DNA of 64,000 bases from Eunapius fragilis (GCA_963681505.1 OY811971.1:7063060-7127059), one strand, 5' to 3'. Shown: positions 37,801 to 50,664, numbered from the stretch's first letter. Program-made: numbers and translations. The notes: generated by a model from the letters alone, not told the origin.

Positions 37801-40402
37801 AGACTTGTTCTATGAGCCAGTACCGTTAAATGCAACTAGGTCCCTTCCATGACCGAATGGCAAATACTTTTTGTGCTGTCCACCCGGGTGTCCAATTGTA
37901 CCGCTGGGTGGACACTCAGGACAATCGACATTAAAAGACGATGAAATGTAGACTCCTATGTAATACTGAAATCACATATCACACACGATGTGAGGGTTTT
38001 GGGAGTCTTGAGCTGGTATTGCTTACCTAAGTAAGCAATTTCTTACTTAAGTATGCACCTGATCAATCTATGATTAATAACCATTCACTGTGAGCAACAT
38101 GTTGCTAAGAATTCCTGCAACATCTGGAATTTAAACATTGCCTACTGTATGGCCACTGTGATGAATTCCATTTCCAAACAACCACAACTCCCACCCCCCC
38201 CCCTCCCCGACACACATACCCAGAGTCTGCATAAGGTTTGGTTTGATAGCATCCTTCATTAACACTGCCAGAGCACCAGTTACCCCCAGATCATCGGCAG
38301 TCACTGGACATCCACTACGACTGTTGGCAACTACAATTCTTCCTGAAAAAGGAACAGATGGATAACAAGTAGGAAACGTTCGGGTCTTGCCCAATACATG
38401 TATGCCCACATGGCTAAGCAAATAATTATTACACTGTATATTGCACACATAAAATAAATGGGGGAGGACATCTTTGTTACTGAAGGGGCAATTTTTGTTA
38501 CTGATGAAAGGGCAAACTATTTGAACAAGGTGTACATATTAGTAAACACAAATACATCTTACAATATGAAGTTTGTCGTTTACTTAACTACTACACATGA
38601 TTTGAAGCTCACACCTCCATCACAGACTCAAGTTATGCTACAAACAAACTCAAATTGAACTTTATGCACACATAGATTGCCGACAAGTCACAAATATAAA
38701 AATGAAGTACTTATACTAATCCTCAGCCAAAATAAAGAAACATCAAGGTGGTTCCTACCTCGGTGTGACCTGAACTTCTGGTCTCTGAGGCGCATAATCA
38801 CACCAGTGTTACTGCTTACTGTATACCCTTCACCCACCAAAGCCACAAATGCACCAACCAATCCTACACTCACCACAGCACCGATCAACCTTCCGCCCAA
38901 CCTGCCCTTCACACACCAAAGCACACCAACCCTCCCCTCCATTCAACCATTCCTTCACTCACCAAAGTACATAAGTCACTCACCAATCCTCTCCTTCATA
39001 TCTCTTAAACTTGTCGTCAGTGCTAGAATGGCCATCAGCTCACTGGCAACTGAAATATCAAACTGTGTCTATGAAGGAGGAGATTTTATTCAAATGTGAT
39101 TCACGAAGTGAATTACGCAAGTTGCAGCTACATATCTGTTTCTACCACAATTCAAAAAAGTTATGATAAACGTTTACCATTAGAGGTCTACATGTATGTA
39201 ACTGATGGATCTGCTTGTTACATGTACTTAAACGTTTCAAAAGCATTACAATGGTCCTCGATTAAAAACGAAGACCATTTACATGTACTAAGTCTGCACT
39301 ACCTCTAGCACTGGTTGCAATTAGTAGCTTTGCCAAATTGCTAGTAAATGCCAATTTTGAAATGCATTTCTCTAAATAACTGATGGTTTCATATGGCAGA
39401 AATGAGAAACTGGGGTATTTTTGTTTCGCGCAAAGAACTTCCATGCTGTGACTGAATAATGGAAACCCAGAGGCAATTTAAGTTAGAATCTCTCCCAATT
39501 TTATGATTAGAAAGCATCAAACATATCCAAACATTAATAAAAACTCATACATACCTAGGTATATGTGGTTTTCTTACCTAAATAAGCACTGATCAAGCAA
39601 CATGTACATGTATGGCTAGACATGAAGCTGCAATCTGAGAGCCTACACCATGATGATGTATTAGTTGTTGTGACCAGACCATCACACTTCATGTACATGT
39701 ATCATGCATGGTCTAGTTAAGCAAACAGGCACTAACCAACCTATGAACCAGTTTAACTTAAGGGGAAGTATGCATGAGATATACATGTATGTGATGTCAT
39801 AGCAACATGGAGAATAAGTTGTAAGTAACACGGGTTCGAACCCAGCCATTATACATCTATTTTGATGAGGTAACGTTTGTCTGGTGGCATGCCACCATAC
39901 AAGGGCCTAACCACCCCACACATCCAAGAGGGGCTACCTCTCTTCCGTGTCCCTTCTCTGTATCTGCCTGTCCAGTCTGTATCTTCCTCAGGAGTCGGTC
40001 ATTAGTATCCAAGACACGGTTCCAAGTGATGGTAGAGGGGTCTATGTCCAGTCTGGCAAACCTCTTCATCTCCTCAGGTGTGAAGTCATTCGGATCCTTT
40101 TTGGGGATTCCCAGCTTCTCCAGCCTCCTTACTTGGATGGTAGAGAACTCTCTCTTCCCTTTCACTTCGGGCACCAGGCGACCAAACAGCGCCTGGAGAT
40201 GGTTAGATGGCCCTGCTCAAAGACACATTGTTCAACTACAGTAGACTCATACGCAATGCAGTCATCACTGATATGGCCAATTACCATTACCCCCTCAACA
40301 TGTACCCCTTACAGTGTACAGTGTACACATAAAGATTATGTTCAGGCAAAATGTTAACACTTAGCACCCCTCTCTTGAACATAACCTCCCACACATCTCC
40401 AT

Positions 40403-40460
<58 letters not shown>

Positions 40461-41019
40461 GCGCGCATGTACATGTAACAAAATGTACAGTACTATACAT
40501 GCACAAATACATCACATGCCTTGTCAGACTGGGTAGCCTCGTGAAGCATCCTGGTGTCCAACTGTGCCGCCAGCAGATTGTTGGCCGCTGTGATGGCATG
40601 GATGTCCCCAGTCAGATGGAGGTTGAACTCCTCCATGGGGATGACCTGTGAGTACCCTCCCCCAGCAGCACCACCTGAGGAGGAACAAGGCAGCGGTCAG
40701 ACAGATAACACTACAGGAGCCCCAAGTACACATGGCTTAGTGTATGATCGTAAGACTTAACTCTAAATCGCCGCAAGACAATGGAGGTACAGCAAAACTG
40801 TTATCAGACCTACCGCTGATTTGTCGCAAGATTTCAGACTGGTTTTGTGACAAATCAGCACAAAGCCTGTCTTGCAACCAATGCATGGTCTGAAGTCTTG
40901 CAAGCAACAAACCCAGCGGTAGATCTTTAAACAATTCCGCAGTACATGTCCAACGTCTTGCAGCAATTTAACTGCCAATGACATCAGATGTGACCTACCA
41001 GGATTCCATACAACAACAG

Positions 41020-41065
<46 letters not shown>

Positions 41066-44000
41066 ACACATACATACACACACACAATGTAGGCAACCCA
41101 TATGCACATGCAAACACACACATACACACACATACACACACACACACACGAACACATAGAGTATACTCTGTACTTCTGATAATGTTTTCTGTAAGAGGAT
41201 TGTACACTGCACATGTACATGTATGCTACAATAATGCATTGACACTATTATTATTACATATATCGTCTGTCATAAATGTAACCTAGACTGAAGTTTTCAC
41301 ATACAGGTATCTACCCTTCTTCCTCCTTCCCACCACCTTACCTTTGATCCCAAACGTGGGACCCTGTGATGGCTGCCGCACACAGGCAAAGGTGTTCACT
41401 TTCAGGTTTGCCGCTAGAGCCTGCGCCAGACCAATAGTCGTCGTACTCTTCCCCTCTCCAAGTGGGGTGGGCGTGACCCCAGTGATCACCACGTAGCCAC
41501 CATTTGGACGGTCTTTCAACCTCTCAAGCACCGAGAGGGAGATCTTTGCCTTAGCTGAACCATAGGGTTCCACCTATAAACAGCATCGCTTATATTGGAT
41601 AAGAATAGCAAGCAGGTACATGTAGGATTTTAGGGTTACAGTAACTTCAGGGTGCTCCAACTATATGTACATGTACTTGGAGGATGAGTACAAGAGTAAG
41701 TGCTCCTCTTTTATGGTGACAGAGAAGGTGCAGAGAGAAGCTCTAGGTGGGAGCTATAGACCTTAGGTGGGAGGATGAGGGTAAGAAGGTTAATACCTGA
41801 GATGGGGAGAAGACTATGGACCTGAGGGGCTAATTCTTAAAACCTTAATCCATTACCAGGGAGTAGGGGAATAGGACATATGGTAAACAGTTGCACAACA
41901 CCCCTAATAAGATCGCTTTTAAAATCCTTGTTTTACCTACTTTTAGGGATGCTAAATGGTCATTTGGAATAGTGCATGCTACCAGTAATAGAATGCATGC
42001 TAGTGCCAGCTGTGAGCTGGTACCTGTGTACTGCACAGGGTGTTGAGGGTGCGGAAACACTCCTGATGCATATATGCAGGTTAGATTAATTTCACCTTCT
42101 GAGCCCACAAGCTCTCAACAGCACTGACTTAAACACTGTTTACTCTTAAGCCCAAATAATATTCATCAGATGCACAGTCAGCAGATATGACCTCAGTACA
42201 GCAGTGCTCAAAAGGTCACCCTTGCCATATAGCGTGTGTGAATTATTCCTGTTCTATCTTATGGTTTTAACGGTGTTACATACTAACAATGTTAGTTGCA
42301 TCTTGTTCTACATGTAGAGCATACAAAGTATGGCTGTTTGTAAAAGCAGCACATTAGGGTCACAGTGTACATCATGCACGTAGTGAAATGGGCTATTCTA
42401 TTGTACATGCACACAACAAGTTCGAGGTAACATGTTATACGTGTACATGTACGTACCTCACTTGGGAGCAGACCAATTTCCTTTGCCAGTTCTGTGATCT
42501 TCTTGGGTGTCTGACTGCGGGCTACTTCAATGTCAGATGGCACAGGATCAAGCAGTCTCAGTGGAAGGTAGCGTATGTCCCATCCATCACCGCCCCTCTG
42601 CAACAGACATGCAGTAATGCCCGACCAAAAGTTGCCACACAAACAACACGTCGTGTGTGTATGCATCCACGCAAAACTAATGAGAGCAACTAAAACACAA
42701 AGAGCACAGAGCCAATGTGCTGGAATACAGTATGAGTGCATCATAGTTGCCATTAAGCAAGCATACATGTCATGTTGCAGTGCACAACTGGATGTGCGTT
42801 GAGCTTATGCATATGAGTTACAATTATATGGCCTGACCTGTAAAAATGCACACCCACGCACACTTTACTACACCATTCCCACAATCATATTGCACACATC
42901 TCTCATACACACAAATGGCCATATTATATGTACACACTACATTATGTCCACACCACCATCATCAGTACACAGGTTTACATTCAATGAAACACAAACATTA
43001 TGCATGCACGCATGCACGCACGCACGCACGCACACAAACACACATCACTTCAATACATACTGTATTTCCTAACATAATTTTCTTGGCACACAGGAGTGTG
43101 TTTTTCACCAACATAGCCACAGTCATCGGACCAACGCCTCCAGGAACTGGTGTTATCCAGCCAGCCACTTCAGACACTCCTGCAAAGTCCACATCTCCTA
43201 CCAAACGGTATCCAGTCTTCTTGGTTCCATCTGCATAAAATGTGTTTTGGATAAAGAAGAGGTACAATTTGGACAAGGTAAAGAGTTATTTCTATTTGCT
43301 GCTCACCTGGTATGGAATTGATGCCAACATCAATCACCACTGCCCCCGGTTTTACCCACTCCTTCTTCACCATCTCGGGCTGACGTATGGCCGCCACAAT
43401 CACATCAGCCGTGGACACAACGGAGGGCACATCCCTGGTCCTGGAGTGGCAGACAGTCACAGTGGCGTTGTGGGCCCTCAGGAGGTCGGCTACAGGAGCA
43501 CCCTGGAGATGGTGGGGAAGGACAATGTGCATGCACGTCTGTGAGCTGCAGGTACATACAGTACTAATGCATGTGTGTGTACATGTGTATGCAGGTATGT
43601 ACATGTGCATGTAAGTGTACAATAATACAATGTTGACACCTAAACATGTATGTATGTATGTATGTATGTATGTATGTATGTATGTATGTATGTATGTATG
43701 TATGTATGTATGTATGTATGTATGTGTGTATGTATGTATGCATGCATGCACATACGTATGTACGTACGCACGCACGCATGTATGTATGCATGTATGTATG
43801 TACGCACGTACGCACGCACGTACGTACGTACGTACGTACGTACGTATGTATGCATGTATGTATGTATGTATGTATGTATGCATGTATGTATGTATGTTAT
43901 GTATGTATGTACATCGTACGTACGTATGTATGTATGCATGCATGCATGCATGCATGCATGCATGTATGTATGTATGTGTGTATGTATGTATGCATGCATG

Positions 44001-46873
44001 CACATACGTATGTACGTACGCACGCACGCATGTATGTATGTATGTATGTATGTATGTATGTATGTATGTACGCACGCACGCACGCACGTACGTACGTACG
44101 TACGTACGCATGCATGCATGTATGTATGTATGTATGTATGTATGTATGTATGTATGTATGTATGTATGTACGCATGTATGTATGTATGTATGTATGTATG
44201 TATGTATGTATGTATGTATGTATGTATGTATGTATGTATGTATGTATGTATGTATGTATGTATGTATGTATGTATGTATGTATGTATGTATGTATGTATG
44301 TATGTATGTATGTATGTATGTATGTACATGTGAGTGTATGCATTTACATGCGCACATGCACACAAACTACACATCTAATTATAAGCATGCACACGTGGCT
44401 GGGCATACAGTCAAGTACCCAGACCTAGCTGGATGAGGTGCTAACTTGGTTCTCAATAGAGAGCGGCCCACGCTTCTAGAACTGTCTGGATTGTGTATGT
44501 ATGCGGACATTATCGTTGGTGTATGGGATATTTAAGCAGGTGTGCTGTACTCGAGGGTATCTTTGGCTACGCTGATATAACTGTGCTGTGTAAGTGTCCA
44601 CTCTATCGGGAGGGCTTCCAACGTTCGTGGCGCAACCCTTACAGTGTTAAAGACAGTGTTAGCTCACCACTATCTTACTCCTCCCCAGGACAACGGCTGT
44701 CTTCCCGGAGAGCTCTAGCCCCGTCCTCTTGATCAGTTCGTAGCAACCCAGCGGGGTACAGGGGACCAGGCAGTCCATGTTACCCCGTGCTAGGCGACCT
44801 GCATTCTTCTCTGTCAGCCCATCCACGTCCTGGGGGGGGGGGGGGGGAAGTGAGTGCACCATGATCCACACACTGCCTGCACCGCACACATGCACACTAA
44901 CTATACAACCATGCACAATTTGCAAAGTGGGTGTGTGTTTTATCACACCAATGATTTAGACATCTGCCTCCTACACGTTGAATGGGACGCAGTTCGCCTA
45001 AATCGTGGCATGAAAACAAAGCTGCCAAACATTTAGAACAAATCAATACCTATGGGAGCCCTATGTTATATACATCAAATCTGAAGTAATTTGAATTTTG
45101 TGCCAAAAGATAGGAAGTATTCTTGGGATATCGGAAGTTGCAACACTGGCAAGCACCTAATGCAAATATATTTTACCATACAGAAGTGAATAACCATTTG
45201 AAAGATATAGCAATAGCTTTTTAAGTGCATGTACACATGCAAAGTGCCTTTTTTTTTTGTCCAATACGCATATACTGTCGCATGATATCACCAAATCTCT
45301 GCGTAAACCAATACAAAAGCCAGGCTGAGATACAGTAGATGAAAAACTCCCCCTCATAAAACAGCTGCAGACCTAGCTATAGGTATAGTCATTCAGACAG
45401 GGCTAGAGCAGCCCAGTACTTAACCACAGCTTATTATCGGAACCTATGTTAGTAGGATTTGTGTCGTATCATGAAACGCGACCCGCGTATAACTTACGAC
45501 CGAGAAACGTATAGTTTAGCTCTTTGTTGGTATTGAACCAGAAGGCAAATACGGTCATTTTAATATTTTGTTCAAATTTGCTTTAAGAGAACAAAAAAGC
45601 TCGTGTTTGTTCTCATTCCCAGACCAATTCTTCTCCGTCGTTGTCTTCTTCTTCTCGGGAGAGTATAACTCGGGATAGGAACGGTTTTAAAGAGTGCCAA
45701 TTATACAAATGGCTTTAGAATTTCCTGTAAGGTCATCTCCAGGTATCAGATTTATAAATAAAGCATGTAACTGATATACGTAATCATTACATAATATGAG
45801 TGCTATATTACAAGCATTCCCATGGCAACATTTCATGTATAATTAGAATTGTTTATTGTTATATAATTTCGAAGTTTTAATTGTACACTACTTTTTAATT
45901 TGACTAGCGAAGTTACCTCCACGTAAACAAAAGAGGAGAGCTAAACGACGAGAGGAATACCTCCAAAATCAAGATGACGAGTTAGAGTCCACCCAAATTC
46001 GGTACAATGGTATGCGGGTGTCTGCTCTGGACAGCTAAGCAGATCTTGAATCGAACCAAGCTTCTAAGAGACACGTAATGAGCAGAATTCTGATGTGGTG
46101 TGAGCTTCTAAGAGGCGGCGATACAATATATCACACAAGATTAAAAAACGAAGTAAACAAGATATTTTCTCTCTGAAAGAGTTGGTGGTACATAGAATTT
46201 GAAGGCAATGATGATGTAAAAAGGAAAGGAACAATGATACGAAAATTTTTAAAGTCCTATATTTTGCATGTTGCTAAATATAGGACTTTAACATTTTTCG
46301 TATCATCGTTGATCCCTTGTTCCCTCCTTTTTACACTACCATTACCTTCTAATCCTATATACCACCAACTTTCTCTGAGAGAATGTTTTTTTTTTTAATA
46401 TCTTGTACACATGAGTGGTTCATCCAAAGCTAAAGATACCCAGACCCACAGGTTTTTTACATGCATTGCTGCAAACTTGATTCACTCTGTCCATTGCCAT
46501 AGAAACTATCACAGGTACATGAATCCTGATACCAGTCAGGTCAACTGTGCTACGTACCTTGTCAAAGGCAATGGCATTGGTGCATCTCTCAGTGTCAATG
46601 GGCCCTGCAGAATCTAGTGGTAGCTGGAGCAATATGGAGTGAACAGATGGGTCTGCATTCAGATGACCAATTGTAGCAAGGAGCTGGTCTTCAGTTGTCT
46701 CCCGTGGTAGCTTCAGGTGGCGAGCAATTATGCCAACCTCTTGGGCTGCATTCAGCTTCATACGGATGTAAACATTCGAGTCCTCCAAGCTTCCTACCTG
46801 AACACAAAGTAATGACTCTTATACTCTACCTCTCAGCCCACACCCACACACACACATGCACACACACACACAT

Positions 46874-46939
<66 letters not shown>

Positions 46940-47437
46940 TTTTCAATCACAAACATGTACATGTACATATATGCCCACCCGGTGAACACCACATCACATG
47001 CTTAGTGAATTTGTGTTTTTATGCCTTCTTAATGTGCGATATTTATTAGGAGTAGATTCGTCCCCTTCACGGGCTTCTGGAATCCGACCCCAAAACTTAT
47101 CCGTCTCTCTGAAATGTTTGTTGGGTGCCTTCTGCGCCATACTTTGGCGCACACACTTCACTCCTAACGTCAGCAGTGTTCGCCGCCCCCCTGATTATGT
47201 TAAGGAACTATGTAACTGTGTAGTTTAACCCGTTACACCTCGTAAAGAAAGCTTCAGCCAGTCCTTACACACTGTTCAAAGTACTACTCCTTCAGCCAAA
47301 ATTAACTGGACGTACCCGATATTTCTCCATCATCTCTTGTTGCCATGCATGTGCACCTATAGACATGCACATGCAAGTATGCACAACACACACGCACACG
47401 CCACACGCGCACATGCACACACACACACTCCACATAC

Positions 47438-47520
<83 letters not shown>

Positions 47521-47719
47521 CGTGACGTGCAAGCACATGTGCACTTACTTGTACGATGGCTAATCCAGGCTGGAGGTACTTATCTGCAAATGAGGAGATC
47601 TCTCGCTTCACCGAAACCCGAATCTCTTCTGCGATCTTCTTTCCATCTAAAATCTGAGCTGCAGCCTTCACCGAAACCCTAATCTCTTCTGCTATCTTCT
47701 TTCCATCTACGGCAGCCAT
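34893..47719 (-). CDS. MTHFD1: C1-tetrahydrofolate synthase, cytosolic trifunctional
   Basis: Methylene-THF dehydrogenase/cyclohydrolase fused to formate-THF ligase. Exons (minus): 47549-47719, 46558-46797, 44668-44829, 43307-43502, 43061-43230, 42457-42597, 41342-41573, 40520-40674, 39938-40192, 38984-39068, 38220-38342, 35872-36054, 35143-35451 and 34893 to about 35123; phases agree through the thirteenth. The first five to six exons give the dehydrogenase/cyclohydrolase ([33 protein letters not shown]). The rest give the ligase, with P-loop [31 protein letters not shown] and [14 protein letters not shown]. The start MAAVDGKK has no transit peptide, so it is cytosolic. Oddities: a 60-bp internal repeat in exon 1 and a GC donor after exon 8. 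About 65 residues expected before LPICMAKTH are missing, because a perfect donor (35142) and the last exon are only some 20 bases apart. That is an assembly collapse or a real lesion. Confidence 0.9.
36142..36690. repeat. 20-bp minisatellite in an MTHFD1 intron
   Basis: About 26 tandem copies of a unit close to CATGAACGGTCACATGGTCG, with some shortened 12-bp units. There is no unique spacer between units. It starts just inside the intron, less than 100 bp from the acceptor of the exon ending at 36054. Confidence 0.9.
36945..37393. mobile_element. Fold-back (palindromic) element 1, TTAA-flanked
   Basis: A 449-bp near-complete palindrome: the left half (TGTCTATTGTCCTGAG..., ACAATTGGACACCCGG) is repeated inverted in the right half. 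TTAA lies directly outside both ends (36941-36944 and 37394-37397). It has no coding capacity. Confidence 0.8.
37470..37930. mobile_element. Fold-back (palindromic) element 2, TTAA-flanked
   Basis: A 461-bp palindrome of the same family as 36945-37393, only 76 bp away, again with TTAA on both sides (37466-37469 and 37931-37934). The two copies differ at several positions, so they are separate insertions or an old tandem pair. Confidence 0.8.
40404..40466. repeat. (CA)n tract next to a GC splice donor
   Basis: About 60 bases of CA on the plus strand, so (UG)n in the MTHFD1 pre-mRNA, starting some 53 nt after the non-canonical GC donor of exon 8. Confidence 0.85.
41022..41150. repeat. Interrupted (CA)n tracts in MTHFD1 intron 7
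   Basis: Two CA-rich blocks with TACA interruptions; (UG)n in the transcript. Confidence 0.8.
43640..44324. repeat. Compound tetranucleotide array (ATGT/ACGT/ACGC/ATGC)
   Basis: About 680 bp built from four related four-base words. A longer-period pattern is visible: a block containing GCATGCACATACGTATGTACG occurs at about 43740 and again at about 43994. The array gives open frames of up to 397 codons on both strands that are not genes. It lies in MTHFD1 intron 3. Confidence 0.9.
45600..46020 (+). mobile_element. Composite-repeat copy A (5' arm and start of charged-repeat frame)
   Basis: 45655-45720 resembles one arm of the fold-back at 59122-59904 (TATAACTCG...GAACGGTTTT...GGCAAT). The frame at about 45905-46000 reads [19 protein letters not shown], matching QKKRSKQRVEYLQKQDEN at 62500. 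The palindrome at 46162-46385 follows. Located in MTHFD1 intron 2. Confidence 0.5.
46162..46385. mobile_element. Palindromic MITE, copy 1
   Basis: A ~224-bp inverted repeat. The left arm (ATGATGATGTAAAAAGGA...TTTAAAGTCCTATATTT) is mirrored at the right, and the right end reads TATATACCACCAACTTTC then GAGAGAATG. It is the most diverged of three family members (others at 50865 and 63178). Confidence 0.7.
46848..46934. repeat. (CA)n tract near the 3' end of MTHFD1 intron 1
   Basis: CA on the plus strand, (UG)n in the transcript, ending about 50 nt before the exon 2 acceptor. Confidence 0.85.
47439..47519. repeat. (CA)n tract near the 5' end of MTHFD1 intron 1
   Basis: About 80 bases of CA on the plus strand, (UG)n in the transcript, starting about 29 nt after the exon 1 donor. 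Confidence 0.85.
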
Positions 47720-47888
47720 TCTGCAACCGATATTAATTTAGGGTTATTTTCACGTGGGCGATTTAGAGAACGAATCATTTACTGTTTATTATATATACCG
47801 TAAAAATTTTATGAAATTTAAATGCTTTTCAATACAGATAAACAAGCACATAACGTTAAATTACCTACCACCTAGACTAAATAATATA
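47720..47888. other. MTHFD1 upstream sequence / LINE 3' end
   Basis: Only 169 bp separate the MTHFD1 ATG from the stop codon of the LINE frame upstream. The promoter or 5' UTR must lie here or overlap the LINE. It is A/T-rich with no clear core promoter motif. Confidence 0.4.
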
Positions 47889-50664
47889 TTAGTAGCCGGT
47901 GTCTGAGATGGCCCTGGACAGCAGAGCCCTCACATTTGCCCTAACAAGGGTCATGCTCAACCTTTGATATAGGGCTGTGACAGATGCAGACTTTGGGCAG
48001 TTCTGACGTGTGGCCAAGCGAGAGGCTAGCTGCGATATTGCCCACTTTGCTTCAGTGCCCCAACACCCATAGGTCTCCACAGCTATTGGGATGCATACCC
48101 AACCCAGTTCTGCACATTTGGAGTCATTGGCCTTATGCTTTCTCTCCTCTGCTGCCAAGGCTGTAGACCCTGCTGTCACACTCGCTTCAGGTAAATTATT
48201 TGAGGTTAGCGGTGATGTGACAGTAAAGTCAAATGCAGCAGGCTTTCCCATCATCCAGTTTGCTGCCAGGACATCAGCTGGTCGCGTGTGGCGCTCCTCA
48301 GATGTAAAGCCGTACCCGACCTCCACCTGTGCACTTATGCAGGCTCTCCTACATGACTCTGCAAATACATCCCGAAGCCTGTTGTGGCGAATGACCACAT
48401 CGCCCCCATGCTTGCATGTCAAAGCATGGTGGCCTAAAGGGTCCAAAGAATGAGCTGGACAGTGAGGACATGTGGCACCCTGAGAGCCTGAGATGTTAAC
48501 ACCAAGCCACCATTGTAAGGCTGCTTGGAACTCAGAAGGCTCCAACTGCAGATTGAGACCAGGAGAAGGAGCTGTGGAAAGCCATGCTGCAGCATGGGGA
48601 GATGAAACTGATAAAAGGCGAGCTCTGTCAGGCAATGATGATTTTGAAAAAAGCTGTGCAAACAGGCTGTCTTCCAATTTGTTCGAAAGCATCTTTTGGC
48701 GGCATGATGTCTCCCTGATAGTTTCCAATGTAACTGTATCCTCATTAGAAACATGTTCATTAAACTTATCGATGGCATTCAACAGGTGCTGATTGGTCTC
48801 AGAGCACATGCTAGCCATGCTTAGAGATGCTATATAACAGGCAGATGAATGTTCTGAAAGCCGGCGAAGCCCTAAACCACCTCTGCTAAGGCTGAGTTGT
48901 GCCTGTTTCCAAGCATTGTTTGTGGTGTCTACAGCTGTAGATAGAGCAAAGCAGTGACGAACATCATTATCGAAGTACTCCAGTCCTTCGGCAATGAGAG
49001 AAGGGGGTGTAGATCTTGCCAGGTGCACAAGCTTACAAAATCCGCCACACTGTCGTAACAGAAGCAGAGCAACTTGGGGGTCCACAGAACCAACCTCTTC
49101 CAGTTGGGAAAGTAATTTGGAGGCTGTAGCACACTTCTGAGATACAATTTTGGCACAAAAAATTGCATCCCCAATAGGAGCTCCCAGGATCTCCAAATGA
49201 GGTACACTAGATCTTTTCATTTCTGGTGGGAACATGCTGAGATCACTAATACTGAAGAGTTTACATTTTGCTGCATTAATGAACAGACCCAATGGAGGGC
49301 CAAGCTCTTGGATGATGGTAAGTGCACGTGAAACTGCATGCTTAGGACCAGCAACCACACCATCATCTTGGTACCATGCATGAAACAGCAAACTGGAGCA
49401 ATTTTCATCTGATGCAATAGCAGACACAATCTTGTGTAGTACTAGGCAGAAGTACATTGGACTTAAAGGGTCTCCTTGCTGGACACCCACCTCTGAGCTT
49501 ATAGTACCCAATACATGCTGCAATACTGGGTGTTGGCCATAGCACCATGATGCCCAAGGGAGCAACTCTGGGAATTGAATGCTGCATTCATCCAAGAGGG
49601 CCTGACGAGATACAAGATTGTATGCATTACGCATGTCTATTTTCAGCACTGTGAAGTTCTCATCCGTCCAATGATCATCCATGCAAGACCTGAGACCATG
49701 GATAACCTTTTCTGCTCCTGCTGCACAAGCCACTCCAAACTGGTAGGGGGCAAAGAAGTCACTGGCTTTGGACTTTTCAACTGCACAAACACATTTTCCC
49801 ACCAGGCGACGTAAAGCTTCACCTACTGCAATGGGGCGAATATCAAGTGGCAAATCCTCTTCACTTTTCAACAGCGCAATGAGACTACCTCCCGCTAAAT
49901 GTTTAGAGACAACCACTGGGACTTCACCAGAAGCCAGTAGGTTGATGATATCCCTAAGAGTAGAGCATATGGGAACCTGCAAATGTATCTCCGCTGCATC
50001 TATGAGATGTTGAATTCGAAGGCCTGAAGGTCCACATGCAGTAGTCTTTGGGAAAGACCGCAGAATGGCCCCTACATTGAAATCCTTTGGAAGAATAGCT
50101 GTCCATGAACTATTAGCAGTGGGTGGAGTTGGAGGAGGGCCCTTGGGATGTTTAGACTGCAGGAGTTCCCAGGTGTCATTATTGTGAGGTGCTAGACCCG
50201 ATGAAGTTAGGACTTGACAGGCCTTTCCATACAGTCCTTCTCTGGCTAGAGCAACTGAGGTGTGGATCCTTCTGCCAGTATCATTGTGCCTTGAATGAGA
50301 AGGTCTTGAAGTAGTCTGGCCAACAGCATGCTGCCAAAGTGTTTCGTATTGACCTTTCAACCATAAACCACAGAGGTACTCAATGGGAATAGGCTTATGG
50401 TGACGTCTTCTACGTTTTGGGGTAAGAAGCAAACATTTAGGCAACATGAATAGCTTTAACCATGAGTCCTCAGTGTTCTCTAACAAAGCTGATCTTAGAG
50501 CAGCAGATAGGGCACATGCAAATGCAGATCTAGCTTTGGTAGGTACACGTCTTAGAGTGTAACCAGGCAGTTGGCATATGTCTTCAAATGTTGGCAATGC
50601 AGACGTCTCATCAATGCTGGCAGACATTGGCAAATTCATACCTAACGTTTCCACCACTGCATGT
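47889..50664 (-). CDS. R2-type LINE reverse transcriptase with restriction-like endonuclease, 5' end lost in gap
   Basis: About 925 codons are open without a stop up to the N run. Reverse transcriptase blocks: FTVLKIDMRNAYN (first Asp), GVQQGDPLSP and AWYQDDGVV (YxDD). After the thumb (LSLSRGGLGLRRL) comes a zinc finger, CPHC with H..(x4)..C (CX2CX9HX4C). A restriction-like endonuclease block follows (TRPADVLAANW, FDFTVTSPL), ending MTLVRANVRALLSRA. This architecture is that of non-LTR retrotransposons with a C-terminal RLE, the group of R2 and relatives; the exact clade is unresolved. The N-terminus, including any DNA-binding fingers, lies in or beyond the gap. It has the same orientation as MTHFD1 and ends 169 bp before its ATG. 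Confidence 0.8.

Noticed and set aside
39790-39860. Possible tRNA or SINE B-box (GGTTCGAACCC)
   Set aside because: No matching A box, cloverleaf stems or tail could be found around it.
43170-44436. Very long open frames (up to 397 codons) on both strands
   Set aside because: They come from the tetranucleotide array; only the part at 43307-43502 (MTHFD1 exon 4, minus strand) is coding.
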